DNA from: Bacilli bacterium
Lineage (GTDB): Bacteria > Bacillota_I > Bacilli_A > RFN20 > CAG-826
NCBI GenBank assembly: GCA_017454295.1
Contig: JAFTDF010000035.1
Coordinates: forward strand, 1 to 44,678
Length of the DNA stretch: 44,678 bases
Reading direction: 5' to 3'
Shown here piece by piece: positions 25,948 to 33,885 of the stretch (positions are counted from its first letter, which is position 1; every line of letters begins with the position of its first letter). Under the pieces are notes generated by a model. The model did no database searches. It saw only the letters and a program-made list of their open reading frames with translations, and had not been told where the DNA came from. A program made the translations under genes and the position numbers.

Positions 25948-26148
25948 CTACTCTGCTTTTTCGCAGCAGCAGCATTTTTTCTCATTTGCCTTATGATAGG
26001 CCTTCACCAGTTTTTTGCCGGTGATGGCATGGCCACAAGAGCAAGTGGCGATCGGTTTATGTTTCACCTTTTTATAGATATAGATGCCAATCATCGCCGC
26101 CAAATAGGCGACCAAGAGGGCGATGGCGAGGATTTCCGTCCAATGCAT
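25948..26148 (-). CDS. FeoB-associated Cys-rich membrane protein
   Basis: 66 residues. One transmembrane helix (about 5-24, starting TEILAIALLVAYLAAMIG) is followed by a cytoplasmic tail with ATCSCGHAIT and KKCCCCEKAE. This matches the small FeoB-associated cysteine-rich proteins that accompany FeoB in Firmicutes and may deliver or sense iron. Third gene of the feo operon, 11 bp after feoB. Confidence 0.85.
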   Translation of the reverse strand: MHWTEILAIALLVAYLAAMIGIYIYKKVKHKPIATCSCGHAITGKKLVKAYHKANEKKCCCCEKAE

Positions 26149-26159
26149 ACACGTCCTTT

Positions 26160-28412
26160 CTAGGCAGCAGCCTGTTCTTGTTTGGTTTTATGACGGTCGT
26201 AGAGAATCAAGGCGACTACACCCACGGCGATTAAGGGCAAGGTGATGGACAGGGTCCACACATACTCCAAGGTAAGGAAGGTGAGGATCCCAAGGACATA
26301 GGAGGTGCCAAACCAGAAGGCAATGGTCAGCCAGAAGCTCTTCTTAGAAGAGGTTTCCGCTTTTAAGGTGGCAACCGAGGCGAAGCAAGGGATGGTCAAG
26401 AGGTTAAACACCCCGAAGGCAACGACGGCACCCGTGGAGATACCGGTAAGTTTGACGATCCCCGCGAAATCGGCAACCCCGAGCACACCGCCCAAGGTTT
26501 CGATCGTGGCGGTGACGTTTTCCTTGGCGACGAGGCCTTGGATGGTGGCCACCGATAAGGCCCAGCCCGAAGGTCCGGCCTGCACCCCGAAACCAAGCGG
26601 GGTGAAGATCGGCTGAATGAGGCAGCCAATCATCTCTAAGATGGATCCGGATGTGCCTTCGCCGATGAATTCCCAGCGCGGGGTAAACGAGGCGAGGAAC
26701 CAGATGATAATGGTCGAAACCAAGATGATCGTGAACGCTTTTTGGATGAAATGTTTGCCTTTATCCCAAATATGGATGAGCAAGGCGCGGATTTGGGGAC
26801 GATGATAGGATGGGAGCTCCATGATAAACGGCGGCACCTTTTCGCGCTGCGTGGTTTTCGACATCACCACGACGGCGACGATGGCCACGACGATACCAAG
26901 CAAATACATCAAGAAGGTGAAGACGCCGGCATCGAAATTAATCGCGGCGGCCACCGCAGCGGCGATGATGGCGAGGAACTCGGCCTTGGCGCCGCAGGTG
27001 AAGAAGGGAATTACGCGTAAAGTCTTGGTACGTTCCTTATCGGAAGAGAGGGTACGTGTATTGATCATCGCGGGAACGGCGCAGCCAAATCCCATGATCA
27101 TCGGAATGAAGGCCCGGCCCGAAACGCCAAGTTTGCGGAACAAGCGATCCAACATGAAGGCGACGCGGGCCATATAGCCAGAATCCTCGAGGATCGAGAA
27201 GAAGGCGTAGAGGATCATGATTTGGGGGACGAAGCCCAAGACCGCGGCAACGCCATTAAGGATGCCATCGTAGAACATCGAGATGACCCATTCGGGGGAA
27301 TTCCAGTTCAGAAGCAACTGCTTAAACCCGAGACAGATACATCCGACGATGCCCGTTTCATTATCCCCGGCTAAAACGTGGAAGAATTCGCCGATGGAAT
27401 TGATGCCATCTGCGCTATAGAAGAGTCCGGCGAAGGGGCGATATTCCTCCCCGCCGATATTCATGACGATAAATCCAGGGTAACCCTCACCGAACGGAAC
27501 CCCCATCGCGCCGAGATAGAACAAATCGGCGGAGAAGGTAAAGTGGAAGATGAGGAACAAAATGGCGGCGAAGATGATCGGGCCGAAGACGCGATGCGTC
27601 AAGACACGGTCCACCTTATCCGAGCGGGAGAAGGCGGCTTGGGCCTCGCTCTCATCGATGGCTTTCTCGCATAAAGGGGTGATGAATTGGTAACGTTCCG
27701 TAGAAATGGCTTTGGAATAATCCTTGCCCCTCTTATCCAAGTTTTGGATTTCTTGGAAGGCGTCATGGTTTTCCTTGGCTTCGAGTTCATCTCCCTCAAG
27801 GGCCTTCACGGCATGAAATAAAGCGGAGCCAATCTCCCGTGATTCGTAGATTTTGCGGGCTTTTTCAATCAGCTCGTCTTTTTCGAGGAATGACACGCCT
27901 TTGCGGGGTTTTTGCGCGGTTTCGGCGGTGATTTGCATCAAATTCTCAAGCCCTTTCCGATGCAAGGCCGAGACTAAGACCACGGGAACGCCAAGGGCTT
28001 CCGAGAGGGCTTTGGTATCGATGCGAAGACCACTGTGCTCGACGGCATCTGCCATATTGATGGCCACGACCACGGGCACGTCCATCTCCAAGATCTGGGT
28101 GGTCATATAGAGATTGCGTTCCAAATTCGTCCCGTCGACGACGTTGACGACGACGTCGGGATGTTCATTCAGGATATGGTTCCGAGAAACGATTTCTTCG
28201 GGTGTGAAGGGAGACAGGGAGTAAATCCCGGGCAAATCGACGATCTCGATGCCTTCCTCTTTCTTATGTTTTCCCTTGAAATAATAGGTACCCGAGCGTT
28301 TCTCCACCGTGACACCGGGCCAGTTACCGACGTAGGCGGTTGCCCCCGTCAAGGAATTATAAAGGGTCGTCTTCCCACAGTTGGGGTTGCCGGCCAATGC
28401 GACTTTCACCAT
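26160..28412 (-). CDS. feoB: FeoB ferrous iron transporter
   Basis: 750 residues from ATG 28412, with GGTGG upstream. The in-frame extension to 28487 lies inside feoA and is rejected. The N-terminal G domain has G1 GNPNCGKTT (about 7-15), G3 DLPGIYSL and the NMAD G4 motif. Two Gate regions and the FeoB core follow with multiple transmembrane helices from about residue 285, including GFGCAVPA and CGAK. It imports ferrous iron across the inner membrane, driven or gated by GTP or ATP. Between feoA and the Cys-rich gene, on one transcript. Confidence 0.95.
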   Translation of the reverse strand: MVKVALAGNPNCGKTTLYNSLTGATAYVGNWPGVTVEKRSGTYYFKGKHKKEEGIEIVDLPGIYSLSPFTPEEIVSRNHILNEHPDVVVNVVDGTNLERNLYMTTQILEMDVPVVVAINMADAVEHSGLRIDTKALSEALGVPVVLVSALHRKGLENLMQITAETAQKPRKGVSFLEKDELIEKARKIYESREIGSALFHAVKALEGDELEAKENHDAFQEIQNLDKRGKDYSKAISTERYQFITPLCEKAIDESEAQAAFSRSDKVDRVLTHRVFGPIIFAAILFLIFHFTFSADLFYLGAMGVPFGEGYPGFIVMNIGGEEYRPFAGLFYSADGINSIGEFFHVLAGDNETGIVGCICLGFKQLLLNWNSPEWVISMFYDGILNGVAAVLGFVPQIMILYAFFSILEDSGYMARVAFMLDRLFRKLGVSGRAFIPMIMGFGCAVPAMINTRTLSSDKERTKTLRVIPFFTCGAKAEFLAIIAAAVAAAINFDAGVFTFLMYLLGIVVAIVAVVVMSKTTQREKVPPFIMELPSYHRPQIRALLIHIWDKGKHFIQKAFTIILVSTIIIWFLASFTPRWEFIGEGTSGSILEMIGCLIQPIFTPLGFGVQAGPSGWALSVATIQGLVAKENVTATIETLGGVLGVADFAGIVKLTGISTGAVVAFGVFNLLTIPCFASVATLKAETSSKKSFWLTIAFWFGTSYVLGILTFLTLEYVWTLSITLPLIAVGVVALILYDRHKTKQEQAAA

Positions 28413-28431
28413 TTCTTTTCCACCTCTATGT

Positions 28432-28647
28432 TTAGGCAACCACTTCGATGCCCTTCGACACCGCGGCATCCAAAGCCAAGCGGCCACGTTTTACTTTCAA
28501 TACCGTGCTGCCGGCACGGACTTGGACAATTTCCACCGACTCCCCTTCGACGATGCCTAAAGAAGCCAAATGTTTGGCAATCCGTTCATCCGTTTGAACG
28601 CGGACGATCCGTAAGGGAGTCTGTTTCGGAGCAAGTGATAATGACAT
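28432..28647 (-). CDS. feoA: FeoA, SH3-like accessory protein of FeoB
   Basis: 71 residues with the FeoA SH3-like fold: RIAKHLASLGIVEGESVEI, then GSTVLKVKRGRLALD. FeoA is required for or modulates FeoB transport. First gene of the operon, 19 bp before feoB. AGGA lies about 8 nt before the ATG. Confidence 0.9.
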   Translation of the reverse strand: MSLSLAPKQTPLRIVRVQTDERIAKHLASLGIVEGESVEIVQVRAGSTVLKVKRGRLALDAAVSKGIEVVA

Positions 28648-28656
28648 AAGTTAATC

Positions 28657-28705
28657 CTACTTAAATTTCCAGCCATAATGATACCTAAGTAGAAACCAAA
28701 AGCAA
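28657..28705 (-). promoter_or_regulatory. Promoter and operator of the feo operon
   Basis: On the minus strand TTGCTT (28705-28700), 16 nt, TATCAT (28683-28678). Inverted arms CTACTTA (28657-28663) and TAAGTAG (28686-28692) flank the -10 and start site. The site could bind an iron-dependent DtxR-like repressor; that identity is inferred. Confidence 0.6.
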
Positions 28706-28746
28706 GAAGAAGTTAAGAAGATTTAACATTTTATTGAAAACTTTGT

Positions 28747-28775
28747 TTGCCCTGCTTTCTCTTCCCCTCTATGCT
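28747..28775 (+). promoter_or_regulatory. Promoter with leaderless geometry
   Basis: TTGCCC (28747-28752), 17 nt, TATGCT (28770-28775), then 6 nt to ATG 28782. Confidence 0.5.
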
Positions 28776-28781
28776 TATAGC

Positions 28782-29186
28782 ATGGAACCCATGCAACTTT
28801 ATTTCGACAAAGCCGATGCGCAACGGGCGAACGCTTTCGTCTTAGCGGCGGAAACCATGGTGAAAATCGCCATCCATCCCCAAACGGTCGATCCCGATGC
28901 CCTTACCGCGATTATCTTAAGTAACGACACCACCTTAGAAGGCCTGTTTCAAGCGGCCCCTTGGTTAAAAGAACAATTCGAATATTGCTCCTATCCCCAT
29001 TTAAAACTCATGCCCATCTTCGTCTACGCCTCTTCCAAAGAAGACCCAGAAGTTGCTTTTGAAGGCCCCGTGGGCGAACTCTATGAAGAATTGATGTCGG
29101 GCGAATTCAAACCGTTTGGCTTTGATCTGGATGCAAAAAATCCGCTGGAGGAATTCCCGCGGATTCTCGAAGAATATTCGGAATAA
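28782..29186 (+). CDS. Unrecognised 134-residue acidic cytoplasmic protein
   Basis: Start set at ATG 28782. The frame can be extended to a TTG at 28734, but that adds a pseudo-signal sequence (TLFALLSLPLYAYS) that overlaps the promoter. No membrane helix, strongly acidic, with alternating helices (ADAQRANAFVLAAETMVKIA) and a C-terminal acidic tail (EEFPRILEEYSE). I do not recognise the family. It has no Shine-Dalgarno; the -10 TATGCT ends 6 nt upstream. It converges with the TetR gene. Confidence 0.55.
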   Translation: MEPMQLYFDKADAQRANAFVLAAETMVKIAIHPQTVDPDALTAIILSNDTTLEGLFQAAPWLKEQFEYCSYPHLKLMPIFVYASSKEDPEVAFEGPVGELYEELMSGEFKPFGFDLDAKNPLEEFPRILEEYSE

Positions 29187-29759
29187 TCAGTCCTCTAAGA
29201 TCCCGAAGAGAACGGATTTGGCGATTTGATCGATCGAATCGCCATAGCTGATGCCAAGCCGTTGCAAGGTATCGCCGCGATAAAGGCTCACCATCGCCGA
29301 AGAGAGCAAGGAAACCATCAATTCCCCATTCACATCCCGACGCACGACGCCTTCGTTTTTGCCTTGCTCCACCAAAGCCAAGAAATATTGCCAGTTGGAT
29401 TCATAGGCGGCAAGGAACTTGGCGTAGAACTCGGGATCGGAGGCTTCGAATTGGAAAATCTTGGAGATGTCGATCTTCGTTTCCCATTCGGTGCGGATGG
29501 TCAAAATCTGAATCAGTTTTTCCTTCGTGGAGAGATTAGGGTCCTCAAAGACGCGATGCTGCTCGTCGATGACGTTCTGCGCCGCTTCGTTGAGGATGTA
29601 GTCATAAATCCCCGTCTTCGACGGGAAATACTTGTAGATTGTCTTTTTGGAAATGTGGATGGGTTTGCAAACCGAATCCAAAGTGACACGTGGCCCGATT
29701 TCGTTGAATTGGGCGACGAATTCATTCACTATGGCCAGCCTAATATCACGTTCGCCCAT
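29187..29759 (-). CDS. TetR-family transcriptional regulator
   Basis: 190 residues from ATG 29759. AAGGAG lies 9 nt upstream, which decides against the first ATG at 29777 (that Shine-Dalgarno is inside its codons). The N-terminal HTH is typical: VTLDSVCKPIHISKKTIYKYF, broken by the family tyrosine-phenylalanine motif, then SKTGIYDYIL. The C-terminal ligand domain is diverse; the effector is unknown. Its own promoter carries a palindrome overlapping the -35, indicating autorepression. Confidence 0.85.
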   Translation of the reverse strand: MGERDIRLAIVNEFVAQFNEIGPRVTLDSVCKPIHISKKTIYKYFPSKTGIYDYILNEAAQNVIDEQHRVFEDPNLSTKEKLIQILTIRTEWETKIDISKIFQFEASDPEFYAKFLAAYESNWQYFLALVEQGKNEGVVRRDVNGELMVSLLSSAMVSLYRGDTLQRLGISYGDSIDQIAKSVLFGILED

Positions 29760-29797
29760 AGTTAAGGTCTCCTTCATTTTGAGACCACCCCATCCAA

Positions 29798-29836
29798 ACT
29801 ATAATGGGCGCGTAAGAAAATGACAAGATAGTCATT
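29798..29836 (-). promoter_or_regulatory. tetR promoter with overlapping palindromic operator
   Basis: TTGTCA (29826-29821), 17 nt, TATAGT (29803-29798) on the minus strand. AATGAC (29819-29824) / GTCATT (29831-29836) is a perfect inverted repeat over the -35. Confidence 0.7.
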
Positions 29837-29910
29837 AGTTTCCTCTAATAATACACAGTACCTTCTTTTTTCTCACAGGGATAGAAAAAACCGATGTCAT
29901 TCCAGAAAAG

Positions 29911-29945
29911 GAAAACGGGACCGTTTTTACGATCCCGTCTTTTTC
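29911..29945. terminator. Bidirectional terminator downstream of tRNA-Cys
   Basis: ACGGGACCG (29915-29923) pairs with CGATCCCGT (29930-29938), with one wobble. A- and T-runs lie outside the stem. Confidence 0.7.
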
Positions 29946-29948
29946 TAA

Positions 29949-30022
29949 TGGAGCATCCGCTCGGATTTGAACCGGGGGTGAGTGAGTTGCAGTCACTTGC
30001 CTTACCACTTGGCTACGGATGC
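29949..30022 (-). tRNA. tRNA-Cys (GCA)
   Basis: Anticodon loop CTGCAAC on stem AGTGA/TCACT. The acceptor is GCATCCG/CGGATGC, with discriminator T as expected for Cys, and encoded CCA. Confidence 0.93.
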
Positions 30023-30031
30023 AGCGAGGGG

Positions 30032-30060
30032 ATTATATCCCCATTCGCAAGGCGTGGGAA
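30032..30060 (-). promoter_or_regulatory. Promoter of tRNA-Cys
   Basis: TATAAT (30037-30032) on the minus strand, with TTCCCA 17 nt upstream. It sits between potD and the tRNA. Confidence 0.5.
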
Positions 30061-30067
30061 GAAGCAA

Positions 30068-32140
30068 TTATCGCTTCGCGGCTTCTTTCCGTCTCTTGAT
30101 TTTGTATTGGTGGTAATGCCGTTTCACCAGCAAGGAGGAGATAATCCCCGCGGCGGCGGCCCCTAAGATGATGGCGAAGATGATGACGCCCGCCAAGGGC
30201 AGGTTATTGGACTTCACATCGGTCCACATCGCCAGCACGTACTTATTATTCGCCCCATAATCCTTCATGACGGCGAGCTTCGGAATGAGGTTCTGCGTCG
30301 GGTATTGGGCATAGAACTGACGACCCGCCAAGATGGTCTCTCCCGCTTCGTTTTCGATTTCCTCGAATTCGTCGGTATAGAAGAGATAAGGGTTGGTGTC
30401 GGGGGTATCGCCTAGGGTTTCCGGGGCGGTGATGGTGTCTTCGAACATATAGGTGAGGTCGGAGACGAGCCAACCGATGGAATTTTCCTCATAGGCGGCT
30501 TCGTATTCGGCGGAGCCATCTTCGAATTCTTCGAGCAATTCCGCACGCACGGTCTCGTTATAAAGGTTCTGATACTCTTCCCAGGACATGGCTTCTCCAT
30601 CGACCACGGCTTGGTCGAAGGTCGAGCCCGTCATATCGAAATAACCATAATCATCCGCGATCGCTTCATAAGAGCCATCGGCGAGTTCGCGGTAATAGGT
30701 TTTGCCGTCTTGATAACGGTAACCGGTCTCCTCGTCATAGGAGAAGGTGGGATCATAGATCCGATCCGCTTTATTCGCGGGATCGCCCTCTTCGGCGACG
30801 GTGAAGAGCTTCTCATCGAGTTTTTCTTCCTCGGCATATTCTTCGTAAACGAAGGTGTTATCTTCCCACCAATCGGCTTCGTGATAGACCCACATCGCAT
30901 AGGAACGGGGATCAAACCATTCCCGGATCAAACCGTGGACCGTGTCCCCGGCGATGAAGGAGGTGTAACCGATGGTCTCCATGTTAGCCGCGGCCACTTG
31001 GGGATCGGAAAGGAAGTTGAGGAAGTCCTGCGCGGCCGCTTTATGTTCGGCGTCGCTGGTTTTGGGGATGGCCCAAGAGTCAAACCAGATGTTGCCTCCG
31101 GTTTTGGGGATGGAGTAATAGATGGTTTGGTTGGATTCATTATCGCCCCGGTCCATGGAATAGACGGCGTCGCCGCTCCAGGCGAGGTTCATGCCGACGA
31201 GGCCTTTGACCATATCGTCTTTGCCGGAGTCGACTTCGAAGCCGAAGACGTTCTCCTTCAAGGCCAATAAGTCGGCTTTGACGGCTTGGGCGGTTTTTTC
31301 ATCGCAACGATTGAAGATTTCGTTGAGCGTGGGCGCATATTCGCTTGCGGCCTTCTCATAGGCGCCTTCCAGCAAATCGTAGGATGGCGACTCCATATCG
31401 AAGCAACCCGACTTCTCCATGTTGGCGACGATTTCATCGTGATATTGACGCATGATCCCCACGGAATAGGTGTCACGCATCGAATCTTTGACCGACATCT
31501 CGGATTTGTATTTCGGATTCCAAAGGGATTCCCAACTCACCATGTCGAACTTGATTTCGTCTTCATCGAGATTCTTATCCGCGGCGATCTTGGCGGGGTT
31601 ATAGAGGACCCCTAACGTCCCCCACATATAGCCCACCGAATAATCGGCCATGATTTCTTCTTTCTCGCTGCCATCGGCTTGCGGCACCATGGCGGTGATC
31701 TCTTCCATCATGGAGAGGTGATAACGGGCGCAGTAATCGTTGTAATTGGGCACCGCTTCTCGATCGATTTTCTGGAGCATCCCCATCATCATCATCTTTT
31801 GGATGGCGTAGTCGGAGGCGCAGATGAGATCGTAGGTGGACTTGCCCGTCTTCAATGAAGAGAGCATCGTCTCGTTGGTGTCGTAGGTGTCATAGATGAC
31901 TTTGACGGGCTTGCCGAGCTTTTCGGATTCATATTGCTCAAAACCAGTTAAGACATCGTCATAGCTCACGGTGACTTCCTCGCCCTGGGCATTCTCATAG
32001 GTGAATTCGAAGGCGTCCTCGCCGATATAGTCCTCGCAGTTGAGGGCTTTGATGACCAGGGCTTCTTCCGAAGCGCCGCACCCGGCAAGGCTAAGGCTAG
32101 CGAGGGTCAGCGATAAACCAAAGATGAACTTGTTTTTCAT
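30068..32140 (-). CDS. potD: PotD-like polyamine-binding lipoprotein, extended with C-terminal membrane anchor
   Basis: 690 residues, about twice the usual 350. The N-terminal signal peptide ends in a lipobox (SLAGC), so the protein is lipid-anchored outside. The first ~400 residues are the spermidine/putrescine solute-binding fold (starting VIKALNCEDYIGE, later WGTLGVLYNP and DSWAIPKTSD). Then comes an acidic insertion (about 420-640, rich in Glu, Asp and Tyr). A transmembrane helix follows (about 650-672, starting NLPLAGVIIFAIILGAA) with a basic tail KIKRRKEAAKR. Such double anchoring is unusual. Last gene of potABCD, 3 bp after potC. Confidence 0.85.
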   Translation of the reverse strand: MKNKFIFGLSLTLASLSLAGCGASEEALVIKALNCEDYIGEDAFEFTYENAQGEEVTVSYDDVLTGFEQYESEKLGKPVKVIYDTYDTNETMLSSLKTGKSTYDLICASDYAIQKMMMMGMLQKIDREAVPNYNDYCARYHLSMMEEITAMVPQADGSEKEEIMADYSVGYMWGTLGVLYNPAKIAADKNLDEDEIKFDMVSWESLWNPKYKSEMSVKDSMRDTYSVGIMRQYHDEIVANMEKSGCFDMESPSYDLLEGAYEKAASEYAPTLNEIFNRCDEKTAQAVKADLLALKENVFGFEVDSGKDDMVKGLVGMNLAWSGDAVYSMDRGDNESNQTIYYSIPKTGGNIWFDSWAIPKTSDAEHKAAAQDFLNFLSDPQVAAANMETIGYTSFIAGDTVHGLIREWFDPRSYAMWVYHEADWWEDNTFVYEEYAEEEKLDEKLFTVAEEGDPANKADRIYDPTFSYDEETGYRYQDGKTYYRELADGSYEAIADDYGYFDMTGSTFDQAVVDGEAMSWEEYQNLYNETVRAELLEEFEDGSAEYEAAYEENSIGWLVSDLTYMFEDTITAPETLGDTPDTNPYLFYTDEFEEIENEAGETILAGRQFYAQYPTQNLIPKLAVMKDYGANNKYVLAMWTDVKSNNLPLAGVIIFAIILGAAAAGIISSLLVKRHYHQYKIKRRKEAAKR

Positions 32141-32143
32141 TGC

Positions 32144-33031
32144 TTAGTACCTCCCAACGCGTTTCTTGCCTTGTTTGGCTTTGACGTTGCGGTAGACGGT
32201 CACCAAGATCGCCCCCACAAGGACCACCAAGAAAATGATGGTGGTAAGGGCCCGCATTTCGGGCGGAATCGGTCCCTTCTTGATCTTGGCTTGGACCAAG
32301 GTGGAAAGGGTCTCGATGTTCTTTTCCCCGCTTAATAAGCCCGCGCCACGGGTGAAGGCGGTGACGATGAAGTCGTCCAAAGACAGGGTGATGGAAAGTA
32401 AGAACCCGGAGGCGATGCCCGGCATGATTTCGGGGATCGTGGTTTTGAAGAGGGCTTGGTTGGGGGTGCAACCCAAATCCAAGGCGGCTTCATAAAGGGC
32501 GGGATCCATCTGCTGGAGCTTGGGTTTGACCGAAAGGTAAACAAAGGGCACCTGCAAGATGATGTGGCCCACCAAAAGGGTCCAGAAGCTAAAGACATTG
32601 GCCCCACCGAAGAGGTAGGTTTGCAAGAAGACGAACATGACCGTCAAGGACAAAGCGATGACGATTTCGGCGTTTACGACCGGGATTTGCGTGACTTTTT
32701 CAATCACGGAACGGGCCCGCTTCTTGGAATAGAAGGCCCCGATGGCGCCACACGTGCCAAGGATGGTGGACAAGGTGGCGGAGATCACGGCGATGAGCAA
32801 GGTATTGCCCAAAGCGACGAGGATTTCCTGGGACTGGAAGAGGCGAGAATAAAGATTCCACGAGAAGCCCGTCCAAGTACCGATATTGGTGGCTTCGGTG
32901 AAGGAGAAGGCGATGAGGACGAGGATCGGCAGGTACATTAATAGGAGCACCAGCCAAATCGCACATTGGCCGAAGGTCTTGTAGGCCACGGCCCGGCGCT
33001 TAATACGGCGCGCGGCGGCAGTCGTTACCAT
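32144..33031 (-). CDS. potC: PotC, polyamine ABC transporter permease
   Basis: 295 residues from ATG 33031, with GGAAGG upstream inside potB. The in-frame TTG extension to 33139 is rejected. Six transmembrane helices; the EAA loop is visible as EAALDLGCTPNQALFKTTIP (about 196-215). It forms the membrane channel with PotB. Overlaps potB by 7 bp. Confidence 0.9.
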   Translation of the reverse strand: MVTTAAARRIKRRAVAYKTFGQCAIWLVLLLMYLPILVLIAFSFTEATNIGTWTGFSWNLYSRLFQSQEILVALGNTLLIAVISATLSTILGTCGAIGAFYSKKRARSVIEKVTQIPVVNAEIVIALSLTVMFVFLQTYLFGGANVFSFWTLLVGHIILQVPFVYLSVKPKLQQMDPALYEAALDLGCTPNQALFKTTIPEIMPGIASGFLLSITLSLDDFIVTAFTRGAGLLSGEKNIETLSTLVQAKIKKGPIPPEMRALTTIIFLVVLVGAILVTVYRNVKAKQGKKRVGRY

Positions 33032-33885
33032 AAACCCACCTTCCTTTCTTCCTTCTCTTTCCCAAAGCGGGAGGTTAAGGCCATCGTCACGAAGATCAGG
33101 ACGAGCATGATGAAGGCCATGAACGAGCCATCGTTCCAAAGCGAGTTGTAGAAGCTATTGGCGATGCTATTGCCGAAAAGGGTCAATTTCCCTTCGGAAA
33201 GGGTATCCGAGATGACGTAGGAAGACATCGTCGGCATGAAGACCATCTCCGCGGCCGAGATGATGCCCGGCACGGATTGGGGGAGGATGGCCTTGGTGAA
33301 GGTCTGCACGGGGTTGCAGCCAAGATCGCGGCTGGCCTCGATTTGGGCCTTGTCGAGTTTGATCATCGTCGTGTAGAGGGGCAAGATGGTGAAGGGCAGG
33401 TAGTTATAGACCATACCGATCATCGTGGAGAGATAAGGATATTCCCCACCTTTTAAGCCCCACATATTGAGCAAGTCACGGGTCGCGCCGGTACGGAGGA
33501 CGAAGTTGATCCACATCGGCATGATGAAGAGGATGACCATGACGTAGTTCTTGTTCACCTTCTTATCCGCGAGCAAATAGGCGATGGGATATCCGATGAG
33601 CAAGCAGATGATGGTGTTGAGCACCCCAATGAACAAAGACACGACCAAGACATTCACCTTCGTCGGGGAGGAGAAGAAATTGACGAAGGAATCGAAGCTG
33701 AAATAGAGGTTGCCGGCATCATCGGTCCCGGTGAAGGCGTAGACCAAGATGATGAGGATCGGCACCAAGACGAAGAGGAGTAAGAAGATGAAATAGGGAA
33801 TGGAGAGGTATTTCCGTTTGAAGGAGACGATCCGCTTCAGATTCCCGAAGAAGTGCTGGGACTTCCGCGACTTAGGCGACTTCAT
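33025..33885 (-). CDS. potB: PotB, polyamine ABC transporter permease
   Basis: 286 residues, about six transmembrane helices. The EAA loop reads EASRDLGCNPVQTFTKAILP, matching binding-protein-dependent permeases. It partners PotC and is energised by PotA. Its ATG lies 14 bp inside the end of potA, so translation is coupled. Confidence 0.9.
   Translation of the reverse strand: MKSPKSRKSQHFFGNLKRIVSFKRKYLSIPYFIFLLLFVLVPILIILVYAFTGTDDAGNLYFSFDSFVNFFSSPTKVNVLVVSLFIGVLNTIICLLIGYPIAYLLADKKVNKNYVMVILFIMPMWINFVLRTGATRDLLNMWGLKGGEYPYLSTMIGMVYNYLPFTILPLYTTMIKLDKAQIEASRDLGCNPVQTFTKAILPQSVPGIISAAEMVFMPTMSSYVISDTLSEGKLTLFGNSIANSFYNSLWNDGSFMAFIMLVLIFVTMALTSRFGKEKEERKVGLW

Noticed and set aside
30611..31270. 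219-codon plus-strand frame inside potD
   Set aside because: Antisense shadow of potD. Hydrophobic and glycine-rich only because it is the complement of an acidic gene.
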